A DNA stretch of 63,419 nt from Jiangella asiatica (GCF_004349065.1 NZ_SMKZ01000039.1:1-63419), one strand, 5' to 3'. Shown: positions 1 to 9,135, counted from the stretch's first letter. Notes: a model not told the origin generated them from the letters alone. Translations and numbers: made by a program.

Positions 1-1172
1 GCGGCGGTGTAGACCTTCTCGGTCTCGCGGGCGACGGCGGTCCACACGAACTCGCGCGAGATGCGCTGGTGGGCGGCCCGGACCAGGCGCTGTGACAGGC
101 CGGGCTCGTCGAGGATGCGCATGGCCGCCGCCGCGAGGTCGCCGGGGTCGCGGGGCGGCACCAGCAGGCCGGTGACGTCGTGCTCGATGACTTCGCGCAG
201 GCCGCCGCTGTCGCCGGCGATGACGGGGGTGCCTGCGGCGCACGCCTCCAGCGCGACGATGCCGAACGGCTCGTAGGAGCTGGGTACCAGGGCGATGTCG
301 GCGGTGCCGAACAGCGACGCGAGCTCGGACTGGTCGAGGCGGCCGGCGAACTGCACGACGTGGTCGATCTGCAGGCGCTGGGCCAACCGTCGCAGGTTGA
401 CCTCCTGGCTGCCGGCGCCGGCGAGGACCAGGCGGGCGTCGTGGTGGCGCTGCCGTACCAGCGCGAGCGCCTCGATGCAGACGTCGACGCCCTTCTCCCA
501 CTCCAGGCGCCCGCCGAAGACAAGGAGGGGCGTCTTGGGCGGGATGCCGAACCGCTCGCGGGTGGCCCGGCGGGCCTCGGCGGTGGTGCGCCAGGCCGGC
601 TGGTCGACAGCGTTGAGGATGACCGTGAGGTCCTCCGGCGGCACGTCGAAGGCGGCGGCGGCCTCGACCCGCATAGCCTCGGAGCAGACGATGGTGCGGG
701 TCGCCTCGGCGACCAGCCAGGCCTCGATGTCGTGGCGGGCGCGCGACAGCGGCGTCGACAGCCAGCCGTCCCACAGGCCGGCCTCGGTGGCGTGCACGGT
801 GGCCACCAGCGGTGCGTCGATGGCTCTGGCGACGTTGATGCCGGCGTGCGCGTCGACCCAGTCGTGCGCGTGCACGACGTCGGGCGCCCATGCGCGGGTG
901 AGCCGGTGCGCGGCACGCATCATGCTGGTGTTGAGCGACAGCACCCACGGCACGAGGTCCTCACCCCGTTCGCCGGCGGGCGGATCGGGCTGTGCGCGCA
1001 GCACCGTGACGCCCTTGTCGTCGTGCTCCTCGGGCATGTCGGGATGCGACTGGGTGACGACGGCGACGTCGTGGCCATCGGCCACCAGACCCTCGGTCAG
1101 ACGGTGGACGTGACGCCCCAAACCGCCGTAGATCACTGGCGGGTACTCCCACGACACCACAAGTATCCGCAT
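1..1172 (-). CDS. GT4-family glycosyltransferase, glycogen/MGLP type, C-terminus cut by window edge
   Basis: The first 390 residues are visible, starting MRILVVSWEYPP. The N-terminal GGLGRH loop and the distal EPFGIVALEA block (the E-x7-E motif of GT-B retaining enzymes) place it with bacterial glycogen synthase-like GT4 enzymes, which transfer glucose from a nucleotide sugar to an alpha-1,4-glucan. The reading frame is open to base 1, so only the last few residues are missing. It is divergent from etfBA. In mycobacteria the same neighbourhood holds Rv3032, the alpha-1,4-glucosyltransferase involved in methylglucose lipopolysaccharide and glycogen, so a related alpha-glucan role is inferred. 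The start codon is ATG at 1172-1170; a purine-rich AAGGGGG lies about 20 bases upstream, further than usual. The donor sugar and acceptor cannot be read from sequence. Confidence 0.85.
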   Translation of the reverse strand, partial: MRILVVSWEYPPVIYGGLGRHVHRLTEGLVADGHDVAVVTQSHPDMPEEHDDKGVTVLRAQPDPPAGERGEDLVPWVLSLNTSMMRAAHRLTRAWAPDVVHAHDWVDAHAGINVARAIDAPLVATVHATEAGLWDGWLSTPLSRARHDIEAWLVAEATRTIVCSEAMRVEAAAAFDVPPEDLTVILNAVDQPAWRTTAEARRATRERFGIPPKTPLLVFGGRLEWEKGVDVCIEALALVRQRHHDARLVLAGAGSQEVNLRRLAQRLQIDHVVQFAGRLDQSELASLFGTADIALVPSSYEPFGIVALEACAAGTPVIAGDSGGLREVIEHDVTGLLVPPRDPGDLAAAAMRILDEPGLSQRLVRAAHQRISREFVWTAVARETEKVYTA

Positions 1173-1291
1173 CGCGTGATGATCTCACAGGAGCCCCCTT
1201 GATCGGGACCGCGTGAAGAACCGGGAACGGGGTACGTCCCGCGGTTCGGCGCTGTGACGTGTCGCACTCCCGGGCCCCCTTGGCGAGGCCG

Positions 1292-1307
1292 GTTACCAGT
1301 GGGTAAC
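1292..1307. promoter_or_regulatory. Perfect inverted repeat in the GT4/etfB divergent promoter region
   Basis: GTTACC-AGTG-GGTAAC is a perfect 6-bp-arm palindrome lying 106 bases before etfB and 120 bases before the divergent glycosyltransferase. A possible -10 element TAGCCT lies downstream near 1344-1349. The site looks like a dimeric repressor operator; a regulator of fatty-acid or acyl-CoA oxidation would make sense because ETF serves acyl-CoA dehydrogenases, but the regulator is not identified. Confidence 0.45.
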
Positions 1308-1412
1308 ATCAGCGGCAACGAGGGGCGGCACCCTGGTGTCGGCTAGCCTCGCGACGGGTGCCACGCTGTCACCGTCGATCCGTGCCCCGCAGGAGGAGGT
1401 CGTGACCCGACC

Positions 1413-2207
1413 ATGAAGATCGTCGTTCTGGTGAAGCACGTCCCGGATGCTACCGCGGACCGGACGTTCGACCCGTCGGACAACACCACTGACCGGACCG
1501 GTGTGGACGGACTGCTGTCGGAGTTGGACGAGTACGCCGTGGAGGAAGCTCTCAAAATTGTCGACGCGGGCCATGATTCCGGTGGCGTGGAGGTGATCGC
1601 CATGACGATGGGCCCGGACGGTGCCTCGGACGCGGTGAAGAAAGCGTTGCAGATGGGGGCCGATTCCGGCGTCCACGTCCTCGACGATGCACTGCACGGC
1701 TCGGACGCGCTGGCCACGGCGCGGGTGCTGGCGGCCGCGGTGGGCACGGTCGGCGAGGTCGACCTGGTGCTGACCGGGATGGCCTCCACCGACGGCAGCA
1801 TGAGTGTGGTGCCGGCGATGCTGGCGGAGTACCTCGACCTGCCCCACGTCGGCTTCGTCGGCGAGCTGACGGTGTCGGAGTCGTCGGTGACCTGCCGGCG
1901 CGACGGTGACGTCGCGAGCCAGACCGTGGAGGCGGCGCTGCCGGCCATCGTGTCGGTGACCGACCAGATCAACGAGCCGCGGTACCCGTCGTTCAAGGGG
2001 ATCATGGCGGCGAAGAAGAAGCCTGTCCAAACGTGGTCGCTGGCCGACCTCGGTGTCGACGCCGGCGCCGTCGGGCTCGATGCCGCCCTGTCGGTGGTGC
2101 GTGAGGTGGTCAAGCGCCCCGAGCGCAGCCAGGGTGAGGTCGTCACCGACGAAGGTGACGGCGGCGTGCGGCTCGCCGAGTTCCTGGCCGCGCGGAAGTT
2201 CGTCTGA
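1413..2207 (+). CDS. etfB: Electron transfer flavoprotein beta subunit
   Basis: This 264-residue protein begins MKIVVLVKHVPD, the hallmark of EtfB/FixA, and contains the AMTMGP nucleotide-loop region and the late FKGIMAAKKKP block typical of the subunit. Together with EtfA it forms a soluble cytoplasmic FAD/AMP heterodimer that carries electrons from acyl-CoA dehydrogenases to ETF:quinone oxidoreductase or, in some systems, FixCX. The ATG at 1413 follows an excellent AGGAGGAGG ribosome binding site at 1391-1399. The stop is 13 bases before etfA, so the pair is clearly one operon. Length is normal for the family. No ETF dehydrogenase partner is visible in the window. Confidence 0.95.
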   Translation: MKIVVLVKHVPDATADRTFDPSDNTTDRTGVDGLLSELDEYAVEEALKIVDAGHDSGGVEVIAMTMGPDGASDAVKKALQMGADSGVHVLDDALHGSDALATARVLAAAVGTVGEVDLVLTGMASTDGSMSVVPAMLAEYLDLPHVGFVGELTVSESSVTCRRDGDVASQTVEAALPAIVSVTDQINEPRYPSFKGIMAAKKKPVQTWSLADLGVDAGAVGLDAALSVVREVVKRPERSQGEVVTDEGDGGVRLAEFLAARKFV

Positions 2208-2220
2208 AGGGGCGTTGACC

Positions 2221-3171
2221 ATGGGTGAGATTCTCGTTCTCGTCGACCATGTCGACGGTGTGGTGCGCAAGACGACCACCGAACTGCTGACCATCGCGCG
2301 GCGGGCCGGCGACCCGGTCGCGGTGTTCCTCGGGTCCGGTTACGACGACGCCGCCCGTCAGGTGCTGGCGTCCTACGGCGCGACGAAGGTGTACGTGGCC
2401 GACGCGCCGGAGCTGGAGGAGTTCCTGGTGGCGCCGAAGGCCGAGGCGCTGGCCCAGGCCGCGACGGCCTGCGGTGCGGTCGCCGTCCTGGTCACGGCCA
2501 GCGCTGAGGGCAAGGAGATCGCGGCCCGGCTGGCGGTCAAGCTCGGCTCCGGGGTGATCACCGACGCCACTGATGTGGCAGCCGACCTGACCACCACCCA
2601 GTCGGTGTTCGCCGGCGGGTACACGGTCGCCGCGCAGGTGCCCTCGGGCGTCGCGGTCATCGCGGTCAAGCCCAACGCCGCCACGCCCGAGCCGTCGCCG
2701 TCGTCGCCGGCGGAGGAGAAGCTGGCGGTCACCATCTCCGACTCCGCGCGCCGTGCGCGCATCGTCGCGCGGGCCCCGCGCGCGGCCACCGGCCGGCCGG
2801 AGCTCACCGAGGCCGCCATCGTGGTGTCCGGCGGGCGCGGCACCGGCGGCGACTTCGGCCCAGTCGAGGAGCTGGCCGATGCCCTGGGCGGTGCCGTGGG
2901 CGCGTCCCGGGCGGCCGTCGACTCCGGCTGGTACCCCCACGCCTACCAGGTCGGGCAGACCGGTAAGACGGTGTCGCCGCAGCTCTACCTGGCCGCGGGC
3001 ATCTCCGGGGCCATCCAGCACCGCGCCGGCATGCAAACCTCCAAGACCATCGTCGCGGTCAACAAGGACCCGGAGGCGCCCATCTTCGCCATGGCCGACT
3101 TCGGCGTCGTCGGCGACCTGCACACCATCCTGCCGCAGGTCACCGCCGAGGTGCGCAAGCGCAAAGCCTGA
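2221..3171 (+). CDS. etfA: Electron transfer flavoprotein alpha subunit
   Basis: The 316-residue product begins [13 protein letters not shown] and ends with the conserved FAD-binding domain: [16 protein letters not shown], then the [15 protein letters not shown] and [12 protein letters not shown] segments, and a final NKDPEAPIF block. These are the residues that hold FAD in EtfA. The frame is open well upstream, but ATG 2221 is chosen because it starts the family N-terminus and has AAGGGG just before it, 13 bases after etfB. EtfA pairs with EtfB for electron transfer from fatty-acid oxidation. The gene is followed by a large inverted repeat rather than a simple terminator. Confidence 0.95.
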   Translation: MGEILVLVDHVDGVVRKTTTELLTIARRAGDPVAVFLGSGYDDAARQVLASYGATKVYVADAPELEEFLVAPKAEALAQAATACGAVAVLVTASAEGKEIAARLAVKLGSGVITDATDVAADLTTTQSVFAGGYTVAAQVPSGVAVIAVKPNAATPEPSPSSPAEEKLAVTISDSARRARIVARAPRAATGRPELTEAAIVVSGGRGTGGDFGPVEELADALGGAVGASRAAVDSGWYPHAYQVGQTGKTVSPQLYLAAGISGAIQHRAGMQTSKTIVAVNKDPEAPIFAMADFGVVGDLHTILPQVTAEVRKRKA

Positions 3172-3188
3172 GCCCGCACCGTCCTTCC

Positions 3189-3262
3189 CGTTGATCTTGG
3201 AGTTGCTCGGCTATTGCCGGCCGGAATATCCGGTTGATTCCCGAACAGCTCCAAGATCAACG
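3189..3262. repeat. Long imperfect inverted repeat between etfA and the cysteine desulfurase
   Basis: A 22-base left arm (3189-3210, beginning CGTTGATCTTGGAG) pairs with the right arm (3241-3262, ending CTCCAAGATCAACG) with only two mismatches; the 30-base loop holds a second small hairpin around CCGGAATATCCGG. There is no T-run, so it could act as a bidirectional or factor-assisted terminator after etfA. The size and symmetry also fit an interspersed palindromic repeat; no second copy was seen in this window. Confidence 0.6.
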
Positions 3263-3291
3263 CGGATGGGGTGGGTCGTGTGGGTTCGACG

Positions 3292-3297
3292 TAGACT
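3292..3297 (+). promoter_or_regulatory. Probable -10 element for a leaderless cysteine desulfurase transcript
   Basis: TAGACT ends nine bases before the ATG at 3307, with no Shine-Dalgarno sequence between them. This spacing is typical of actinobacterial leaderless promoters, where transcription begins at or next to the start codon. Confidence 0.4.
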
Positions 3298-3306
3298 GGT
3301 GCGGTC

Positions 3307-4503
3307 ATGTCCGAGCGCCGGGTCTACCTCGACCACGCGGCGACGACCCCCGTCCTTCCAAAAGTGATCGACGTCGTCGCCGCGACCATGGCAACCCTCG
3401 GCAACCCGTCGTCGCTGCACGCGTCCGGGCGGCGGGCCCGCAAGCTGGTCGAGGAGGCGCGCGAGTCCGTCGCCGCCAGCCTCGGTGCCCGGCCCAGCGA
3501 GGTCGTCTTCACCTCCGGCGGCACCGAGGCCGACAACCTCGCGGTCAAGGGCATCTACTGGGCCCGTCGCGCCGCCGACCCGCGCCGCACCCGCATCCTC
3601 GCCTCCGCCGTCGAGCACCACGCGGTCATGGACCCCGTCCACTGGCTCGCCGCCGAGCAGGGCGCCAAGGTCGAGTGGCTCCCCGTCGACCACAGCGGCC
3701 GCCTCGACACCGCGGCACTGCGCCGCGTCCTCGACCACGACCCGGATTCCGTCGCGCTCGTCACCGTCATGTGGGCCAACAACGAGGTCGGCACGGTGCA
3801 GCCCGTCGGTGAGGTCGTCGGCATCGCGCGCCAGCACGGCATCCCGGTGCACTCCGACGCCGTGCAGGCGGTCGGGCAGGTGCCGGTCCACTTCGGCGAC
3901 TCCGGCCTGGACGCGATGACGGTGTCCGGCCACAAGGCCGGCGGGCCGGTCGGCGTCGGTGCGCTGCTGGCCAGGCGCGAGCTCGACCTCGTCCCGGTGA
4001 CGCACGGCGGCGGCCAGGAGCGCGACGTACGGTCCGGCACGCTCGACGCGCCCGCGGTCGCCGGGCTTGCCGCGGCACTGCGCGCTGCCGTCGCCGACGT
4101 GTCCGGCCACGCCGCCGCACTGGCCGGGCTGCGCGACCGCCTTGTCGACGGCGTCACCCGTGAGGTCCCGGACGCCATCCGCAACGGCGACCCCGCGCAC
4201 GTCCTGCCTGGCCACGCCCACTTCTCCTTCCTCGGGTGCGAGGGCGACTCCCTGCTGCTCCTGCTCGACGCGGCCGGCATCGACTGCTCGACCGGCAGCG
4301 CGTGCACCGCCGGCGTCCCGGAGCCCTCGCACGTCCTGCTCGCGATGGGTGCGGACCCGGCGCTGGCTCGCGGCTCGCTGCGGTTCACCCTCGGCGGCAC
4401 CACCACGGCCGACGACGTCGACGTGCTCGTGCGGGCCATCGGCCCGGTGGTGGAGCGGGCCCGCGCCGCCGGCGTCGTCAACGTCTCCAATGGGGGGAAG
4501 TAG
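3307..4503 (+). CDS. iscS: Cysteine desulfurase, IscS/NifS family
   Basis: This PLP enzyme takes sulfur from cysteine and passes it as a persulfide to acceptors. The 398-residue product shows YLDHAATTP at the N-terminus, the EHHAVMDP histidine region, the PLP lysine in SGHKAGGP (about K210) and the persulfide cysteine in STGSACTAG (about C333), in the usual order. Its direct neighbour five bases downstream is mnmA, the tRNA 2-thiouridylase, so its most immediate job is probably to supply sulfur for tRNA thiolation; Fe-S cluster and general sulfur transfer are also likely. The same iscS-trmU pair occurs in mycobacteria. The ATG at 3307 is favoured by the family N-terminus; a -10-like TAGACT just upstream suggests leaderless expression. 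Confidence 0.93.
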   Translation: MSERRVYLDHAATTPVLPKVIDVVAATMATLGNPSSLHASGRRARKLVEEARESVAASLGARPSEVVFTSGGTEADNLAVKGIYWARRAADPRRTRILASAVEHHAVMDPVHWLAAEQGAKVEWLPVDHSGRLDTAALRRVLDHDPDSVALVTVMWANNEVGTVQPVGEVVGIARQHGIPVHSDAVQAVGQVPVHFGDSGLDAMTVSGHKAGGPVGVGALLARRELDLVPVTHGGGQERDVRSGTLDAPAVAGLAAALRAAVADVSGHAAALAGLRDRLVDGVTREVPDAIRNGDPAHVLPGHAHFSFLGCEGDSLLLLLDAAGIDCSTGSACTAGVPEPSHVLLAMGADPALARGSLRFTLGGTTTADDVDVLVRAIGPVVERARAAGVVNVSNGGK

Positions 4504-4507
4504 AACC

Positions 4508-5635
4508 ATGCGTGTGCTCGCGGCGATGTCCGGGGGAGTGGACTCCGCGGTGGCGGCCGCTCGCCTGGTCGAGGCCGGCCACGACGTCACCGGGGTGCAC
4601 CTGGCGCTGTCGTCGAACCCGCAGTCGTTCCGCAGCGGCGCCCGCGGCTGCTGCACCATCGAGGACTCCCGCGACGCCCGCCGCGCCGCCGACGTGCTCG
4701 GCATCCCGTTCTACGTCTGGGACCTCGCGGAGCGGTTCCGCGCCGACGTCGTCGAGGACTTCGTCGCCGAGTACGCCGCCGGCCGCACGCCGAACCCGTG
4801 CCTGCGCTGCAACGAGAAGATCAAGTTCGCCGCGGTGCTCGACCGAGCGCTGGCGCTGGGCTTCGACGCGGTCGGCACCGGCCACTACGCGCGCGTCGTC
4901 GACGGGCCGGGCGGCCGCGAGCTCCACCGTGCAATCGACCCCGCCAAGGACCAGTCCTACGTGCTCGGCGTGCTCACCGAGCGGCAGCTCGCGCACGCGA
5001 TCTTCCCGCTCGGCGACACCGTCAAGACCGGGGTCCGCGACGAGGCGGCGCGCCGCGGCCTCGCCGTCGCGCGCAAGCCCGACAGTCACGACATCTGCTT
5101 CATCGCCGACGGCGACACCGCCGGCTTCCTGCGCGGCCAGCTCGGCGACGCCCCGGGCGAGGTCGTGGACGTCGACGGCGCCGTCGTCGGGTCGCACGAG
5201 GGCACCTACGGCTACACCATCGGGCAGCGCAAGGGGCTGCGCATCGGGCACCCGGCGCCGGACGGCAAGCCGCGCTACGTCCTCGACATATCCCCGGTCG
5301 ACCGCCGCGTCACCGTCGGACCGCGGGAGGCGCTCGCCGTCGGCGCGCTGACCGGGGTGTCGCCGCGCTGGTGCGGCCCGGCCCCGGCCGGCGAGCTGCG
5401 CTGCGAGGCGCAGTTCCGGGCGCATGGAGAGCCGGTCGCCGCGACGGTGACGGTGTCCGGCGACAGCAGCGCCCTAAAGGTGAGGTTCAACCGGCCTCAG
5501 GAGGGCGTCGCGCCTGGTCAGGCCGTCGTGCTCTACGACGACACCCGGGTCGTCGGCTCGGCCACCATCGACGCCACGCGGCCGGCGGTTGCCAGCCCGG
5601 CCGGAGATCGGCTCGTCGGTCAGCGCGTGACGTAG
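4508..5635 (+). CDS. mnmA: tRNA-specific 2-thiouridylase
   Basis: MnmA activates U34 of Lys, Glu and Gln tRNAs with ATP and replaces O2 with sulfur. The 375-residue protein has the PP-loop SGGVDS at residues 8-13, the [12 protein letters not shown] block (C101 matches the resolving/catalytic cysteine) and the DSHDICFI block (C197), matching Cys102 and Cys199 of the E. coli enzyme. Later [12 protein letters not shown] and the C-terminal beta-barrel are normal. The GGGGGGAAG in the end of the upstream desulfurase gene is its ribosome binding site, so the two are translationally close. The 3' end overlaps the convergent hydrolase gene by 16 bases. The modification is made in the cytoplasm on tRNA and supports decoding fidelity. 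Confidence 0.95.
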   Translation: MRVLAAMSGGVDSAVAAARLVEAGHDVTGVHLALSSNPQSFRSGARGCCTIEDSRDARRAADVLGIPFYVWDLAERFRADVVEDFVAEYAAGRTPNPCLRCNEKIKFAAVLDRALALGFDAVGTGHYARVVDGPGGRELHRAIDPAKDQSYVLGVLTERQLAHAIFPLGDTVKTGVRDEAARRGLAVARKPDSHDICFIADGDTAGFLRGQLGDAPGEVVDVDGAVVGSHEGTYGYTIGQRKGLRIGHPAPDGKPRYVLDISPVDRRVTVGPREALAVGALTGVSPRWCGPAPAGELRCEAQFRAHGEPVAATVTVSGDSSALKVRFNRPQEGVAPGQAVVLYDDTRVVGSATIDATRPAVASPAGDRLVGQRVT

Positions 5636-6522
5636 GTGACGACGGTTGCCACCACGTCCGGATCACGCAGGATCCGCTGGTGGCCGAGGCCCTCGGTGGT
5701 GGCGAGCTCCGCCTCGGGCCAGGTGGCCGCGAGCTGCGCGCCGTCGTCGTACGGGACCTCCTTGTCGGCACGATCGTGGACGACGAGGGTGGGCGGCAGC
5801 TCGGTGCGCCGGCCCAGCCCGAGGATGTCGAAGTCGGCGACCGGCCGCCGAGCCAGCCGCCGCAGCCCGGTCATCATCACCGAGCGGGTGCGCTCGCCGA
5901 AGCCCAGCGTCCGGCTCAGCCCTGCGATCGCGCCGGTCAGGTCGGTGCTGGGGGCGATCATGGCGATCCGCCTGACCGGCACCCCGTCCAGGACGGCGAC
6001 CGCCGCCGCGGCACTGCCGAAGGAATGGGCGATGACGGCGTCGGGCTTGCCGTGCTTGCCCACCGCGGCGGTGAGTGCCTCGACGAACTCGGCGCCCGTG
6101 GCGCGCTTCGGCCCGAGCAGGCCGGGTCCGGAGTCGCCGTGGCTGGGTGCGTCGACGGCGATGACCCGCCGGCCCGCGGCGGTGAGCGGCGCGACGAACG
6201 CGCCGAGCTGGCCGCGCCAGCCGCCCCATCCGTGCATGAGGTACACCGGCGGGCCGAAGCCCCAGGTCTCGACCGCGATCCGGCGGCCGTCGTCCAGCGT
6301 CACCGTCGACCGCTCGCCCGGCTCCGGCCGCTCGTCCCGTCGCCGGCCGGCGCCCTGGGGGAGCGTGCACCAGATCCGTGCCGCCCAGCGTGCGCCGACG
6401 CGAGGCGCGACCCGGTCCAGCGCCCGGAACGACGTGCGGACGAGCGTGCGGCGGGCGGCCTGCTTCCGGCTGAGCTTACTAGCACGAACGGTCGTGCGAT
6501 TCTGCGGCGAGGTCGTGGCCAT
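5620..6522 (-). CDS. Alpha/beta-fold hydrolase, TetR-controlled
   Basis: A 300-residue alpha/beta hydrolase. The oxyanion HGWGGWRGQ region, the nucleophile elbow AHSFGSAAA (first Gly of GxSxG replaced by Ala), the acid in [11 protein letters not shown] and the histidine in GLGHQRIL form a complete Ser-Asp-His triad. No signal peptide is obvious, so it should be cytoplasmic. The substrate is unknown. The start at 6522 is supported by GGAGG eight bases upstream (6531-6535). It lies 35 bases after a TetR gene on the same strand, and a TetR-type palindrome sits inside its first 15 codons (6480-6499). Co-transcription with, and repression by, the neighbouring TetR is therefore likely. Confidence 0.85.
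   Translation of the reverse strand: MATTSPQNRTTVRASKLSRKQAARRTLVRTSFRALDRVAPRVGARWAARIWCTLPQGAGRRRDERPEPGERSTVTLDDGRRIAVETWGFGPPVYLMHGWGGWRGQLGAFVAPLTAAGRRVIAVDAPSHGDSGPGLLGPKRATGAEFVEALTAAVGKHGKPDAVIAHSFGSAAAAVAVLDGVPVRRIAMIAPSTDLTGAIAGLSRTLGFGERTRSVMMTGLRRLARRPVADFDILGLGRRTELPPTLVVHDRADKEVPYDDGAQLAATWPEAELATTEGLGHQRILRDPDVVATVVTYVTR
6480..6499. promoter_or_regulatory. TetR-type operator inside the hydrolase coding start (site 2)
   Basis: TAGCACGAACGGTCGTGCGA contains perfect arms GCACGA (6482-6487) and TCGTGC (6492-6497). It matches the site before the tetR gene at 18 of 20 positions in the same orientation. It lies about 23 bases inside the hydrolase coding sequence, so binding would act as a roadblock or cover a promoter whose start overlaps the gene. 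Confidence 0.6.
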
Positions 6523-6557
6523 GGTGGTGTCCTCCGTGATGGCTGGCCTGGGTGTAC

Positions 6558-7199
6558 TCAGGGGTGCGCCGGAATGGCGCTGATGCGGTCGGGGGCAGCT
6601 GGGGTGTCGTCGTCGGCTCGGGCGGCGTCGATGAGCGCCTCGAACGCCCGCCTCGCGCGGGTCTCGGCCAACTCGTCCTCGAGCAGCCGGTGCGCGTGGT
6701 AGTACGCGAGCATGACGCCGTCGAGGTCCGCAGCGAACTGGACCGGATCCGCGTCGGCGCGGAAGTGCCCCTCCGCGATGCCGGTGCCGAACATCCGGGC
6801 GATGGAGTCGTAGAGGTCGCGGTGGTCGCGAACCAACTGGTCGCGGACGGGACCGTCCTGCTCGTCCAGCTCCGTCGCTGCCTTGACGAACAGACAGCCT
6901 CCAGGCTGGCGGGTCTTGCCGCAGACGACCCACCGCTCGAACAGCTCACGCACCCGCGGCTCACCGCGCGGCGCGGCGACGGCCGGGCGGATGACGCTGT
7001 CGATGAAGTCGGCCCGCGCCTGCCGCAGCACCTCCACCTGCAGCAACTCCTTGGACCGGAAGTGGGCGAACAGTCCGCTCTTGGACATGCCGGTGGCCGC
7101 GGCCAGATGGCCGATGGTCAGCCCACCCAGGCCGAGCCGGTAGGCCGCCTCCACCCCGTGGCGGAGGATGGCCTGCCTCGTCTCGGCCCCCTTGGTCAT
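6558..7199 (-). CDS. TetR/AcrR-family transcriptional regulator
   Basis: The 213-residue product starts MTKGAETRQAILRHG and has the standard N-terminal helix-turn-helix (LTIGHLAAATGMSKSGLFAHFRSKELL), followed by an all-helical ligand domain with several cysteines and a WVVCGKTRQPGGCLF stretch typical of TetR_C domains. An upstream in-frame start exists but would run through the operator, so ATG 7199 is chosen. A perfect palindrome 12-31 bases before this start and a near-identical one at the start of the downstream hydrolase suggest autoregulation and control of the hydrolase. The inducer is unknown. It is followed immediately by the hydrolase on the same strand. Confidence 0.9.
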   Translation of the reverse strand: MTKGAETRQAILRHGVEAAYRLGLGGLTIGHLAAATGMSKSGLFAHFRSKELLQVEVLRQARADFIDSVIRPAVAAPRGEPRVRELFERWVVCGKTRQPGGCLFVKAATELDEQDGPVRDQLVRDHRDLYDSIARMFGTGIAEGHFRADADPVQFAADLDGVMLAYYHAHRLLEDELAETRARRAFEALIDAARADDDTPAAPDRISAIPAHP

Positions 7200-7210
7200 G
7201 CCGGCAAAAA

Positions 7211-7230
7211 TAGCACGACCGTTCGTGCGA
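7211..7230. promoter_or_regulatory. TetR operator upstream of tetR (site 1)
   Basis: TAGCACGACCGTTCGTGCGA has arms GCACGA (7213-7218) and TCGTGC (7223-7228) around CCGT. It ends 12 bases before the tetR ATG, where an operator would overlap the promoter, and it matches site 2 almost exactly. Confidence 0.65.
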
Positions 7231-7343
7231 CCGCAAGGATGGCCGGGTCCGTGTCGAAGCACGCTCGCGTTGCAGGTTCCGATCTGGTGGTCCTAATGTG
7301 CTCCGGCATGGTTGAGATGATCTGAGGTGGGGAACGCACTTCG

Positions 7344-8002
7344 GTGGCAGAGATCCATATGTACGCCGACGAGACCGGCAATCTGGACTACGACTCGACG
7401 AGCGGCAAGCAGGGCGCATCAAGGTACTTCGGCTTCGGAACCGCTGTCTTCGACCGCGCGCACGGTGAAGAACTTCGGGAGGGCTGGCTCTGCGGACACG
7501 GCTGGAGAGTCGTGGGGTAAACCTCCCGCGGGGCTTTCATGCGAAGAATGACACCCCGGCGACCAAGACGGAGATGTTCGATCTCATCAAGACGCAGCAG
7601 CCACGTTTCGACTTGACGTTCCTGTTGAAGGAGCACGCCTACCCAGCAGTGCGTGCTCGAGGCGAGATGGAGTTGTACAGGATGGCCTGGTACCTCCACT
7701 TCAAGGAGATCGCCAAGCAGGTTGCAGAAGCGGAGGACACGCTCTACGCGATCGTGAGCTCCTTCGGCACGCGCGCACGAGCAACAGCAGCGCGCGATGC
7801 GGTGCGCGAGGTCTGCGGTCTAGTCAACCGCCGGATCGTGCTCTGCGTGTGGGACTGTGCGACGTCGTGGGGACTGCAGGTGGCTGACTACGGACTCTGG
7901 GCTGCGCAGCGTGTGCTCGAAGGCAAACGATGCAGCTGGTGGGACCCAAGCGTGAGGCCAACTGTGCAGTCGTTCTTCCTGCCGTGGGGCAAGGCAGAGT
8001 AA
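7344..8002 (+). pseudogene. DUF3800-family gene with a single frameshift
   Basis: The first part (GTG 7344) reads VAEIHMYADETGNLDY, the acidic D-E start motif of DUF3800 proteins. The frame closes at a TAA near 7518-7520. A -1 change near 7485-7500 restores a continuous protein through LRTRLESRGVNLPRG, FHAKNDTPATKTEMF and the family C-terminal motif GLQVADYGLWAAQRVLEG, ending at 8002. DUF3800 proteins are RNase H-like, often in defence or mobile contexts; function is not proven. The whole gene is present apart from one missing base, so this is either a recent inactivation or a sequencing error. Base use is less GC-biased than in its neighbours, which fits horizontal acquisition. GAGGTGGGG before the GTG may be the ribosome binding site. 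Confidence 0.65.
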
Positions 8003-8003
8003 G

Positions 8004-8057
8004 AGACCGGCTATCCCTCCTGGGGAAGAGGCCCCCTGGGCCTCTTTTCACCGGTCT
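8004..8057 (+). terminator. Nested hairpin terminator after the DUF3800 gene
   Basis: An outer stem AGACCGG (8004-8010) / CCGGTCT (8051-8057) encloses a stronger inner hairpin GAGGCCC-CCT-GGGCCTC at 8028-8044, followed by TTTT. It begins just after the stop codon. This is one of the few intrinsic-type terminators in the window. The remaining bases up to the next gene (8058-8255) show no supported feature. Confidence 0.75.
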
Positions 8058-8255
8058 CCGATACAACGAGCGTAGCGACCTATGGGGGCAGCGTCCAGCA
8101 AGTGCACCAGCGCCGCGGCGCTCACGTGGGATCTGCGGGTTGTCCCGGTCTGCTGCTGGATGGAGCGCGATCGACCCTTCTCGTCCAGGTGCAGCGGCCG
8201 TGAGCAGCAGCGCCGCCGGCGAGCGAGGGGCGGGCGACGGTGTGGGGTGACGAGG

Positions 8256-8984
8256 TCAGAACACGCTTACGCCGAGGGCGGAGCCGACGCCGTAGGTGAC
8301 GGCCATGGTGAGCAGCCCGACGACGACGGCGCGGGCGGCGGCGCGGGTGCGGTGGGCGCCGCCGAGCCGGGCGCCGACGTAACCGGTCAGGGCCAGCGCT
8401 ACCACGACGGTGACCATGGTGACAGGCACCCGCGCCGTGGGCGGCGGCAGGACGATGGCCAGCAGCGGCAGTGCGGCACCGAGCGCGAACGACACGAACG
8501 ACGACACGGCGGCCTGCCATGGGTTGGTCTGTTCGTCCGCGTCGATGCCGAGCTCGACCTCGGCGTGCGCGGCCAGCGCGTCCTCGCGGGTCAGCTGGTC
8601 GGCGACCTGGGCGGCCAGGTCGGGCGACAGGCCCTTCTCCACGTAGAAGTGGGTGAGCTCGGCGAGCTCCTGGGACGGCAGGTGCTCCAGCTCCCAGCGC
8701 TCCTTGGCCAGCGCCGCCTGCTCGGTGTCGCGCTGGGCGCTGACCGACGTGTACTCGCCGCCGGCCATGGAGAACGCGCCCGCGACCATGCCGGCCAGGC
8801 CGGTGACGAGCAGCCAGTTGCGGTCGGTCGTGGCGCCGGCGACGCCGACCACGAGGCCGGCGGTGGAGATGATGCCGTCGTTGGCGCCGAGGATGCCCGC
8901 GCGCAGCCAGTTGAGCTTGTTGGCCAGCCGCTGGTCGTGCTGCTCACCGGCGTGCGGGGTGTCGGTCTCCGGCGCGTCGCTCAT
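8256..8984 (-). CDS. VIT1/CCC1-family Fe/Mn transporter
   Basis: The 242-residue membrane protein has the family start: cytoplasmic HDQRLANKLNWLRAGILGANDGIIS, then TAGLVVGVAGA and GAFSMAGGEYTSVSAQRDTE, with conserved acidic and Met residues of the VIT family. A charged cytoplasmic helix region (residues about 90-150) rich in Glu resembles the metal-binding domain, and three further membrane segments follow (around 157-180, 183-205, 217-240). Members move ferrous iron or manganese across membranes, usually out of the cytoplasm in bacteria. The start ATG at 8984 begins the family N-terminus. It is monocistronic and convergent with the upstream DUF3800 gene. Metal preference is not determinable here. 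Confidence 0.88.
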   Translation of the reverse strand: MSDAPETDTPHAGEQHDQRLANKLNWLRAGILGANDGIISTAGLVVGVAGATTDRNWLLVTGLAGMVAGAFSMAGGEYTSVSAQRDTEQAALAKERWELEHLPSQELAELTHFYVEKGLSPDLAAQVADQLTREDALAAHAEVELGIDADEQTNPWQAAVSSFVSFALGAALPLLAIVLPPPTARVPVTMVTVVVALALTGYVGARLGGAHRTRAAARAVVVGLLTMAVTYGVGSALGVSVF

Positions 8985-9135
8985 GACGGCAGCGTAGTGT
9001 GCGCCGCCGACAAGAGTTGCCCGTCGGCCAGCCGTGCCTTCACCGCGACGTCGCCAGGCGGCAACCTGGTGGAGCAACGGTCGTCCAGCAGCGCCGGCGC
9101 ACCAGCCGGCCACGTCCTGAGCCGAGGAGATTCCC

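Noticed and set aside
4478-5425. Antisense frame opposite mnmA
   Set aside because: mnmA is fully supported by catalytic motifs; the antisense shows no family features.
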